The notes beneath the pieces were generated by a model that saw nothing but the letters and a program-made list of their open reading frames with translations, did no database searches and was not told where the DNA came from. DNA of 64,000 nt from Multifurca ochricompacta. Its lineage: Eukaryota; Basidiomycota; Agaricomycetes; Russulales; Russulaceae. The DNA lies in NCBI GenBank assembly GCA_022496185.1, contig WTXG01000127.1, forward strand, positions 1-64,000, in the 5' to 3' direction. Below, piece after piece: positions 1 to 7,890 of the stretch; positions within the stretch are counted from its first letter, which is position 1; each line of letters opens with the position of its first letter. The position numbers were made by a program, and so were the translations under genes.

Positions 1-1187
1 CGAAGGCAGCCTTCCATTGGTCGCGGGTCTTTCCCTTCTTTGTATCGACCCCAAAACATGTTTGGAAGTCTAGGTAATCTTGCTGCTGTCATCGAGCAGC
101 ATCGACCCATGTATCCCAGTCATTGGGGTGGTGGAACTGGATAATATTCTTTACCAGTGGATTGGGTAACCCCTGGGAGAAGAGATCCAGAGTTGCCTCT
201 TCATCTGTATTGTAACCGGCTCTGTTGGCCAGGCTCCTGAACTTTGCTACATAGGCGTCCAGTTCCCCCTTCTCCATTCTCAGAGCCTTGAGCTCTCAAG
301 CAGCCTTCTGCTTGGCCTGCCCATCTGTGAACACATCTTTGAACCTCTGGGCAATGGTCTCCCAAAGGCCTTCACTAGTGGTACGATGACCACTCTCAAT
401 TTGTTCATTCAGCCATTCCAGCTGTTCCATTGTCCAGTCGTCCACGGCCTCTCCTCGAATTAATGATAGGAAGAGATTGGCACACTGGAAAGGGTTGATA
501 ATCTGGGGGACATCATGGTTGAAGTTTTTGAAAGTCGTAAACTCCAACATAAACTTTTTACTTTGTGACCGATCTCCTGTGAACGTCTGTGGTAATACAC
601 CTGACAGCCATCCCGATGGTGGGGGAATGTTTGGTGGTAACATGGCTGGGGGTGGTGGAGGAGGAGGAGGAGCCAGATCTGGGAGCTGAGTGGCAATGGT
701 GGACATTTTCTGATAAAACGGGGTGACAGTGTCCATGGACTGTATAGAAATCTGGGGAGTTGTCAAAGCAGGGGCTCTGGACGTGACAACTTTGGGTGCA
801 ACTGGGGTTGTAGTCGACACTAATACCAGTGCTTCTTCACTATGTTCTTCGATGTATTCTTCGGGTTCGGAGTCTGTGACGATAGCCAGGGGATTTTCTC
901 TCCACAGTCCTAATCTGAATTTGGGTGGGGCAGGTCCTGTAGTGACCCAAGAGTGTCAGCTATCCGAGTATCAGATATGATACCAAACTCTCTTCTCGTC
1001 GTCGTATTCTACCAGTTGGTATCTTCCATTGTGATAGATGTAGTATCCAAACTCAGTTTCAAAATCTTTCCAGGTGGCAGAGCCAAGTACTTGCTGTGAA
1101 AGATTATTCTCATCTCTGTGTTTGATGAGTTCTTCTCAAAAGAGGGTCTGACTGTGGCTGGAAGCCACGATGAGAGACTCGACTTGA
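1..1187 (-). pseudogene. Ty3/gypsy Gag, partial and broken
   Basis: This is the Gag region of a Ty3/gypsy element read on the minus strand; it runs off the left edge of the window. The reading frame resembles the Gag of the full-length element at 11007..18468, with a proline-rich stretch followed by a capsid-like domain ('GDRSQSKKFMLEFTTFKNFN', 'ALRMEKGELDAYVAKF', 'NPLVKNIIQFHHP'). It is interrupted by in-frame TGA codons near 296 and near 88, at places where the other copy has arginine codons. It lies directly downstream of the LTR at 1188..1778 in the element's own orientation. No ATG is obvious at the start of the frame. The copy is a decayed relic. Confidence 0.85.
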
Positions 1188-1778
1188 TGTTACGTCCAGT
1201 GCAGGACGTTCCACACGACTTGTGTGACAGCGTGATTCGCGGGTTCGGGTAAGAAACCAATAAGGCTCCTTGGAGTCGAGGGTGACAAGCCAAAGTCAAA
1301 GAGGCTGTACTCTAAGACAATGTTGAACGGAGAAGTGCCAGAAGCACTTGGGACAACTGAGCTCAAGGATCAAAGGGAAGTCCAGAAGACAAGCACCGAT
1401 GTATTCAATAAGTTGAGTCTCAGGTCTACAATGTAGTTACAGCGGACTTATATACATAATTGAATGAGCGTCTAAAGATAAGATATTGTAGAGTCATGTG
1501 GGCCTGAATATACGAAAGCAGATGGTGTAAAGCCTGGCTTCTGATAGGGTATTAAGTAAGTGTCTGGTCTTAGAGATAAAGAGATAAGAGATAAGAAAGG
1601 TCATAAGCAGAGGTAAGCAACACGTCAACAGGTACAAACAGCGGTCACGGGGAAGGAAGCAGAGCACATGATGGATCCCAGGATGGAGACGTGATCAGGA
1701 AGTGCATAGTGGGCGGTAAGGATGGGTCCTCGTTGGGGAGGGTGGAGAAAATAGGGAGACTCGGCACTGGTCGTAACA
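1188..1778 (-). repeat. 5' LTR of the partial Ty3/gypsy element
   Basis: This 591-bp sequence begins TGTTACGTCC and ends TCGTAACA on the plus strand, like the 585-bp LTRs at 11007 and 17884, but it is more diverged from them. It contains a minus-strand TATA box at 1447..1454. The self-priming motif at 1410..1420 carries one mismatch to the primer-binding site at 1175..1185. Confidence 0.85.
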
Positions 1779-2117
1779 CAAGATACCAGTACAGAGGCTC
1801 TGGGATAGCAGTATGACATGATTGTGATCACGCGTAGATAATGCAAGTAAGAATGCACTCATAATTAGTTAGATTACTTAGAACATAGATCTAAGATTGG
1901 GCATGTGATCAAATCACATCAATAACAAGATAATGCACTTGTATAATTAAGTAGCTGATATAGTACATTAAATTGTATATAAACTACTGTATAACTGCTA
2001 TAGATAAAGTAGTTGCTATTGCATTAATGACTGGATCTAAGTCTCAAAGTAAAACAAAGGTGAGATAGCTAGCAGTAATGTAGTATCTAGTGTAGGCTGC
2101 GCCATACCTGTTCTATA
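1779..2117. repeat. Diverged copy of the foldback repeat
   Basis: This stretch shares blocks with the foldback element at 20098..20628, for example ATACCAGTACAGAG, 'GTGATCAAATCACAT' (there GTGATTAAATCAC) and GCTATAGATAAAG. It starts immediately after the gypsy LTR and ends where the next LTR family begins. I see no coding potential. Confidence 0.6.
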
Positions 2118-2330
2118 AAATATAGTCCATGATAAGGATAAGCCTTATCAGAAGCATAATCATGTGGGGCAGCCCCACAGGAGTCATATCAGTGTGGGAG
2201 GATTCCCACCAGGGTCAGGGGCAAATGGGGAAATGACAGGTCCCACAGGAGTCAGATCAGTGTGGGAATACTCCCACAGGAGTCAGAGAAGAGGGTCAAG
2301 TGACTGATGGGTCAGATGATCTAAGGGGTC

Positions 2331-2338
2331 ATGATCAA
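2331..2338. repeat. Left 8-bp target-site duplication of the hAT element
   Basis: ATGATCAA lies directly before TAGGGTTG and is repeated exactly at 3086..3093 after the other element end. An 8-bp duplication is the hAT hallmark. Confidence 0.85.
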
Positions 2339-3085
2339 TAGGGTTGCGGAAAATATTCAAGGCCAATATTTTACTGGTAATTTACAGAGGGTCTGATGGG
2401 AAGGTGGTAATTTACTGTAATTTACTGGTAAAAAATCCATGTGATACTTTCACATGATGTTTCAATATAATTCCATTTCCATTGAGAAGTTGTTGTCTAG
2501 GGGCTCTCCAAGAGCTTCTGGAGGGTTAGGAGCAGCCACAGAAATGTCACTTGATGGTTCATCAGAAAGAGCTGCTGCAAGACACTGAGATGACAGATCA
2601 ATGGTTTGTGAGACCTCAAGAGAAAGTTCAGGATGGAACATCTCAAGATTCAGCTCATCCAACCAACTATCATCCTTATCATCATCTGGATTCTCATCCA
2701 GTTTGCCATCTGACTTTGAAAAGTGTTCTTGAGTCAAAACTGAAGTGCAAGCTACAGAACTACTGTCTTTAAATACTGTAAAGAGCATGCTGTGCTATGG
2801 TCATAAGGATTGTATCTTAATCATAATAAACGAGTGGAATGTTAGTAAGTATATTACAATGCACTGGCAACACTGGTCACCTCCAGTCTGGCTTACCCTG
2901 ATCCATTCCTGGCTCAACAGCTTGCTTGTATATTTAGTTTAGTTAACTCATATATTAGTCACGTTGGCACGTGACCTGGTAAATTACTACTCCCACAGTG
3001 ACCCAGTAAATTACCAGTAAATTACTGGTAAATTACTGGTAAATAATGGGTTCATAAAAAAGTACCTATTTTTTCCACAACCCTA
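2339..3085. mobile_element. 747-bp non-autonomous hAT element
   Basis: The terminal inverted repeats are TAGGGTTGCGGAAAA on the left and, read inward from the right, TAGGGTTGTGGAAAA (14 of 15 positions). An 8-bp duplication ATGATCAA flanks it. Both subterminal regions carry several copies of GTAATTTACTG or its complement, as expected for hAT transposase-binding sites. The element sits inside the LTR at 2118..3547 and so is younger than that LTR. It holds only a 108-codon minus-strand frame, too short for a transposase. Confidence 0.88.
2462..2788 (-). pseudogene. Short frame inside the hAT element, possible transposase N-terminal remnant
   Basis: This 108-residue frame starts 'MLFTVFKDSSSVACTSVLTQ' and is acidic in the middle ('DENPDDDKDDSWLDEL'). 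The DNA around its start codon is recognisably related to 34907..34972, where the ATG has become ACG on the minus strand. Two related copies of this start region suggest it derives from the 5' end of an autonomous transposase gene. I recognise no BED finger or hAT dimerisation motif, so the product is uncertain. Confidence 0.4.
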
Positions 3086-3093
3086 ATGATCAA
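3086..3093. repeat. Right 8-bp target-site duplication of the hAT element
   Basis: ATGATCAA repeats the eight bases at 2331..2338 exactly. Confidence 0.85.
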
Positions 3094-3547
3094 AGCCCAG
3101 GGTCACATGGTCAAAGGGGTCACATGACAGGTCATGGCTTTGAGTCCATGTCATGTGCCTGCAGGTCATGTGGTCTGGAGGGGCAAATGCAAGCCAAAGT
3201 CATCTTGTGTGCAGAGTCAGGTTTGGCAGGGACAGTGTCAGAGATCCCATGGGTGTCAGCCACAGGGATGGGGTATAGATGCTGGCCAAGACAGGCCGAT
3301 CATCAGGGGAAAGGGGAATGCAGCCATTAGCACAGTAGCTGAACTATCAGTGAGTCAGGTGCAGGTATCAAGGGTAAGGGGTCCTGAGAGCATCATGTCA
3401 CAGGCATCAGGGTGGGGTCCTGGGCATACAAGCCACAGGCATCAGGCAGTAGAGTCATAGAGGCAAGGGTCATGTGTGCAGAAGGCAGAGGTCAGGAGTG
3501 GGTATGGCATCAAGGAAGGGTCAGGGGAAAAGAGTGGGGTCGTAACA

Positions 3548-4096
3548 CCCACAATGCCTAAACAGCAGTCCACAAACTGAGGACTGTGGACTGCGGATTT
3601 CTAAGCCCAAAAAGTGGGGATATTCTCATTGGTGGATAGTGGGGAGTTAAAGCAAAGTTAACCTCCCCTAATGTGGTGCACAGACCAAAGTCCTGGTTGT
3701 AATTATGTATATAAACCCTTTTGGAATAGAATGGACAGCTCCAGACTGTCCACTTGTGATCTGGTTCCTGATTACCTAGGAGATTAGCCCCACCTTGTGG
3801 AAGGCTTCTCACCCCTTGCCTTTGAGCTGTTCACTTTGTCTCTCTGCACTTTCACCCTCACTCCCATCCTTTGCCCACTTCCAAATCCTTCCCCTTCACA
3901 TACAACCCACTGTCCAGGCAGTCAACAGTGAGTTGTAACATTTGGACAGTCTCCTTTACAACCAATAGTGACTGACAAGTGCCCCAGTGTCCCAGAACAG
4001 CTCCTCCTTGTCCCCATCTCCAGACCAAGCAGCCTCCCCCCCCTATGATTTCCCTGGTGCCCAGCACACCATAAACTTCGCTGCCCTAGTAGAGGC
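3548..4096 (+). repeat. Probable LTR-type promoter fragment of unknown family
   Basis: No gene is visible. A TATA box (TATATAAACCC) lies near 3708 and is followed by a small hairpin, TGGACAG/CTGTCCA. The block GTGCACAGACCA upstream of the TATA box resembles the same region of the copia-type units (CAGTGCACAGACCATC). A pyrimidine-rich stretch follows, and GTTGTAACA occurs near 3941. This looks like a diverged LTR promoter, but its ends cannot be fixed. Confidence 0.35.
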
Positions 4097-4361
4097 TGTT
4101 GAACACAGGACGTGTTCGGTGATGCTTCAGGCATCAGGAGATTAGATTAGCTACTTAGTGGACTAGATTAGATATCGGAGTTTCAGACTTTTTACTATAT
4201 CATTATTACTTTCTTTCTCACATTCTGCAGTAGCTGACTGATGTACCTTAGTAATGATGTACAAGCATGTGATTCCATACTGGCCAATGGCCTTTATCCC
4301 TCTTGATTATTGTCTGGCACTTGTGGACTTATTCCCAGTGCACAGACCATCCCTTGGATTG

Positions 4362-4370
4362 TATATAAGG
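4362..4370 (+). promoter_or_regulatory. TATA box of unit 1
   Basis: TATATAAGG lies 33 bp upstream of the point (4395) where the duplicated exon sequence begins, the usual TATA-to-start distance. The same box occurs at 5379 in unit 2 and 6731 in unit 3. Confidence 0.7.
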
Positions 4371-4418
4371 GTGTCTGTTTTGTCTCTTACACTTCAGAGT
4401 TTTCTTCACCTCTGAAGT

Positions 4419-4473
4419 GTAAGTCCCAGTCTCTCTACTCACTACCTTACCTCTGACTGACTGTCTCTTGTAG
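4419..4473 (+). other. LTR-borne spliceosomal intron, unit 1 (55 bp)
   Basis: The segment begins GTAAGT, contains CTGACTGACTG as a branch-point candidate and ends CTTGTAG. Joining its flanks (4395..4418 and 4474..4488) gives exactly the 39 bp found at 4507..4545. The boundary is unambiguous because neither flank shares a base with the intron ends. Confidence 0.75.
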
Positions 4474-4506
4474 ATAACTTGTCTCTAGGTGTGTAGTGTA
4501 GTAATA

Positions 4507-4545
4507 CAGAGTTTTCTTCACCTCTGAAGTATAACTTGTCTCTAG
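4507..4545 (+). repeat. Intronless copy of the spliced junction, unit 1
   Basis: These 39 bp equal 4395..4418 joined to 4474..4488, with no mismatch. The copy starts 18 bp after the end of the second exon segment. Confidence 0.85.
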
Positions 4546-5378
4546 CTTTACTTGCTAACACTTCACAGTCAGTATGCTGCGCATCATGCCTGTTTTTACA
4601 GGTTATGGGCCCTGAGCATGCTTAACTGATCTGTTACCATTTTCTGATCAGTCCAATTCTACACTTCAAGCTCACCAAGCTTCAAGACTTCTTTCCCAAT
4701 CAGTTCTCCTTGTGAGCTTCGATTTCATCTCTCTTGCCCTTAACTGTCCACAAGGTGGTGCGCTTCATGTGCCCACCTTGATCTGTCTGGCTAGTCCCTC
4801 AGGGGATTCTAGCAAGAGGTGATGAGGGACCCTAAGTGGGTGAAACACCTTGAGCTCCTCATGTGCACTCTAAGTAAATAGTATTCTTAGATGTAGCTGG
4901 GTTTTTGTCCCATCCATAGTCTTAGTAGGCCACTTGCCCAGAAGGCTTGGGGCTATAGGTTCAGTCAATGCTTGGCTTGATCTGTAAGCCAGGTTTAGTG
5001 ACCTGCAGGTAGAGTTTAGGGTCTAGAACAAGGCATGGTAGTCACTCCCATGATGCTTGGGCTCAATACAAGTAGGCTTGATGTCACAGCCAGGTGTTGA
5101 CTGTGTTGTTGACACAGGACGTGTCTGGAGATGCTTCAGGCATCTAAGTTTCGCTTCAGCTGTAGATTAGATTAGATTAGATTTCGGAGTATCGGACTTT
5201 TTATGTTATCTTTATTACACTTTCTCACCTTACTCAGCTGATTAGTGATGTCCTTAGTAATGCGCAGTAAGCACATGATATCTCTTTGGCCAATGGCCTT
5301 TATCCCTCTCTGTTTATTGTCCGGCACTTGTGGACTTATTCCCAGTGCGCACAGACCATTTCCCCTGGCCCCCATGGG

Positions 5379-5387
5379 TATATAAGG
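5379..5387 (+). promoter_or_regulatory. TATA box of unit 2
   Basis: TATATAAGG lies 34 bp upstream of the start of the duplicated exon sequence at 5413. Confidence 0.7.
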
Positions 5388-5435
5388 GTGTCTGTTTTGT
5401 CTCTTACACTTCAGAGTTCCTTCTATCTCTGAAGT

Positions 5436-5488
5436 GTAAGTCCTATCTACTTTACTCTCTACTTCCTTTAGACTAATGCTCTATGTAG
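5436..5488 (+). other. LTR-borne spliceosomal intron, unit 2 (53 bp)
   Basis: It begins GTAAGT, has GACTAATG as a strong branch-point candidate and ends TATGTAG. The joined flanks (5413..5435 and 5489..5504) equal 5525..5563 exactly. Confidence 0.78.
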
Positions 5489-5524
5489 TACTTGTCTTTT
5501 CTAGGTCAGTAGTGTAGTAATATT

Positions 5525-5563
5525 AGAGTTCCTTCTATCTCTGAAGTTACTTGTCTTTTCTAG
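5525..5563 (+). repeat. Intronless copy of the spliced junction, unit 2
   Basis: These 39 bp exactly match the unit 2 exon ends with the intron removed. Compared with units 1 and 3, both the first part and the second part differ, in step with unit 2's own exons. Confidence 0.85.
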
Positions 5564-6239
5564 CCTCACCACTACTAACCACAGTCAGTATAACCAGCAG
5601 CATGATTGTTTGACAGGTTATGGGCCCTGCCGCTCATACTGATCTGTACTTTCCCTTTGTTCATCACAGCCCAACTTGCTTTTTGCACTCCAAGCTCACA
5701 AAAGCTTCAAAGTCTTTCCCACCAGCTTCTTCCTGTGAGCTTTCCTATTTACTGTCTGTGCACCTTAACACCCCACAGGATGATGCAGTTTACTGCTCAT
5801 CCTGAACTGTTTGGCTAGCCCTTTGGGGTTCTTGCAAAAGGTGATGAGGGACCCTAAGCGGGTGAAACACCTTAAGCTCCTTGAGTGCGCACTAGGTATT
5901 AGTAATTTCTTAGTTGTAGCTGGGTTTTTGTCCCATAGATAGTCTTAGTAGGCCTATAGCCAGAAGCTTGTGGCTTTAAGTCCAGCCAATGCTTGGCTCT
6001 ATCTGTAAGCTGGGTTTAGTGACCTGCATGTGGAGTTTAGGGTCTAGAACAAGGCATGGGTAGTCACTCCCATGATGCTTGGGCTCGATACAAGTAGGCT
6101 GCACTACTATAGTCTATACATAGTAGATATAGTCTTTATCTCTGGGCATAAGTATCCATTGCCTTTGTAGGGTAACCACGCCCTACCAGAGACAGACTAG
6201 ACATCTACTTAGTCATGGCCCCAATCATCTAGGGCTTAA

Positions 6240-6320
6240 TCATGGACTCCACCACCAGCATTAGAGGAAGGGCTATACACCCTTTGTCTCTAATGGAACT
6301 TGTGGTTGGCTCCTCCATGA
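6240..6320 (+). other. Leader stem-loop, unit 2
   Basis: Nested inverted repeats are TCATGGA/TCCATGA outermost, then CATTAGAG/CTCTAATG, then AAGGG/CCCTT around the loop CTATACA. The middle helix differs from unit 3 by a T-A to C-G exchange on both sides, which preserves pairing. It may be a packaging or translation signal in the 5' leader. Confidence 0.6.
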
Positions 6321-6730
6321 CATGACTCCCAGTCTTGTTTACACTAGACACTCTGGCTAGTCTACCAGAGCTTATGTCTAGTTACAGGATTGTGCTAGAC
6401 AGCTTTACTATACTTAGAAAGTCACACAACAAAGGCGGGACCTCTTTAGGTTCTGAAGCATAGCACTGTTGAACACAGGAGATGTTCGGTGATGCTTCAG
6501 GCATCAGGTGATTAGATTAGCTACTTTGTAGATTAGATTAGATACCGGAGTTTCGGACTTTTACTATATCATTATTACTTTCTTTCTCACATTCCGCAGT
6601 AGCTGACTGATACATCATGTAACATGTGATTTCTGTAGTGGCCAATGGCCTTTCTCCCTCATGTTTATTGTTTGGACTTTGTCCGGCACTTGTGGACTTA
6701 TTCCCAGTGCACAGACCATCCCTTGGATAG

Positions 6731-6739
6731 TATATAAGG
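6731..6739 (+). promoter_or_regulatory. TATA box of unit 3
   Basis: TATATAAGG lies 34 bp upstream of the start of the duplicated exon sequence at 6765. Confidence 0.7.
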
Positions 6740-6787
6740 GTGTCTGTTTCATCTCTTTCACTTCAGAGTTCTTCTAACATCTGAAGT

Positions 6788-6839
6788 GTAAGTTCCTCTT
6801 TACTATCTACTTTACTATTAGACTAATGTTCGTATATAG
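6788..6839 (+). other. LTR-borne spliceosomal intron, unit 3 (52 bp)
   Basis: It begins GTAAGT, has GACTAATG as a branch-point candidate and ends ATATAG. The joined flanks (6765..6787 and 6840..6855) equal 6876..6914 exactly. Confidence 0.78.
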
Positions 6840-6875
6840 AACTTTCTTTGTCTAGGTCAGTAGTATAGTTAATTA

Positions 6876-6914
6876 AGAGTTCTTCTAACATCTGAAGTAA
6901 CTTTCTTTGTCTAG
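6876..6914 (+). repeat. Intronless copy of the spliced junction, unit 3
   Basis: These 39 bp exactly match the unit 3 exon ends with the intron removed, and they follow the second exon segment after 20 bp. Confidence 0.85.
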
Positions 6915-7580
6915 CCTAACCCGCTAAAACCTTACAGTCAGTATGCTGTGCACATGCCTGTTTTACAGGTTATGGGCCCTGGGCATGCTTAAACTGACGT
7001 CTTATTGATCAGTCCAACCTTACTTCTTCAAGCTCACTGCTTCAAGACTTTAGTCCCAATCAACGTCACAGTGAGCTTCGATTTCTTTGTCTCTTGCCCT
7101 TAACTGTCCACAAGGTGGTGCGCTTTAAGTGCCCACCTTGATCTGTCTGGCTAGTCCCTCAGGGGATTCTTGCAAGAGGTGATGAGGGACCCTAAGCGGG
7201 TGAAACACCTTAAGTTCCTCATGTGTGCTCTAAGTAAATAGTATTCATAGTTATAGCTGGGTTTTCGTCCCATCCATAGACTTAGTAGGCCACTTGCCCA
7301 GAAGGCTTGGGGCTATAGGTTCAGTCAATGCTTGGCTCGATCCGTAAGCCAGGTTTAGCGACCTGCTGGTAGAGTTTAGGGTCTAGAACAAGGCATGGGT
7401 AGTCACTCCCATGATGCTTGGGCTCGATACAAGTAGGCTTGAACTACTATAGTATTTACACAGTAGCTGGAAGGTTTTGTCTCTGGGCAGAAGTACCCGC
7501 TGCCATTGTTGGGGGTCCACCCCAACCAGAGGAAACCTGAAAGTCTACTATAGTCATGGCCCCAATCATCTAGGGCTTAA

Positions 7581-7661
7581 TCATGGACTCCACCACCAGC
7601 ACTAGAGGAAGGGCTATACACCCTTTGTCTCTAGTGGAACTTGCGGTTGGCTCCTCCATGA
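7581..7661 (+). other. Leader stem-loop, unit 3
   Basis: It has the same nested helices as unit 2 (TCATGGA/TCCATGA, CACTAGAG/CTCTAGTG, AAGGG/CCCTT). It lies about 230 bp upstream of the gag start. Confidence 0.6.
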
Positions 7662-7890
7662 CATGACTCCCCATCTATTTACACAATGTCCCCCTGATGT
7701 GGGCTTAGGACTTGTTGTAGATGGCACTAGATAGCCTACTATACTACTTAGAAGTCGCACATCAGAGGCAGGACTTTTTTAAGTTCTGAAGCATAGCACC
7801 ACAGATTGGATGGGCCCTCTTAAATGAGACCTGGACAACTGGTTCTAATTGCTCCTTGGAACCAGGATCATCCCTAACAAATCATCTCAA

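Larger units (their letters stand above)
2118..3547 (-). repeat. Solo or partial LTR of a second LTR family (copy 1)
   Basis: After removing the hAT insertion, this matches 18825..19573 closely (shared AGTCCATGATAAGGATAAGC; the motif CCCACAGGAGTCA recurs). The plus-strand end GGGTCGTAACA at 3547 corresponds to a minus-strand LTR start TGTTACGACCC. Its other end is missing. No internal coding region is attached. Confidence 0.6.
4097..5106 (+). mobile_element. Copia-type LTR unit 1 (3' shortened)
   Basis: The unit begins TGTTGAACACAGG. It has a TATA box at 4362 and a hairpin at 4386..4423. An intron-like segment spans 4419..4473 and a contiguous copy of the flanking exon ends lies at 4507..4545. 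A conserved 3' half includes GTGATGAGGGACCCTAAG. It shares about 1 kb with units 2 and 3 but lacks their last 350 bp, ending in a different tail before unit 2 starts. The right LTR boundary is not determined. Confidence 0.75.
5107..6466 (+). mobile_element. Copia-type LTR unit 2 with leader
   Basis: It begins TGTTGACACAGG and is collinear with units 1 and 3, with a TATA box at 5379 and a hairpin at 5403..5440. It carries its own intron (5436..5488) and intronless copy (5525..5563). A leader stem-loop lies at 6240..6320. It ends at GCATAGCAC, where unit 3 begins. The abutment suggests that a younger element landed in the leader of an older one, or that this is a tandem LTR array. Confidence 0.75.
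6467..7798 (+). mobile_element. Copia-type LTR unit 3 with leader (5' end of the copia element)
   Basis: It begins TGTTGAACACAGG and runs straight into the copia gag-pol frame that starts at 7891. It has a TATA box at 6731, a hairpin at 6755..6792 with one mismatch, an intron at 6788..6839, the intronless copy at 6876..6914 and a leader stem-loop at 7581..7661. The exact end of the LTR and the primer-binding site are not clear; no standard TGG-starting site was found near 7799. Confidence 0.75.

Noticed and set aside
1009..1299. Open frames within the gypsy LTRs (also 17705..17995)
   Set aside because: They cross the LTR/Gag border out of the Gag frame and are not conserved between copies.
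4816..4850. Hammerhead-like core GTGATGAG...GTGAAAC conserved in all three LTR units (also near 5840 and 7178)
   Set aside because: The essential C before UGAUGA is G, and the bases needed for stem II are already paired as AGGTG/CACCT. No cleavage site fits. The block is probably a structured leader element, not a ribozyme.
4097..7798. Reading the three LTR units as a simple head-to-tail satellite array
   Set aside because: Each has its own promoter, the third leads directly into copia gag-pol, and the units differ strongly in the exon segments. LTRs of separate insertions, or an LTR-LTR recombinant, fit better.
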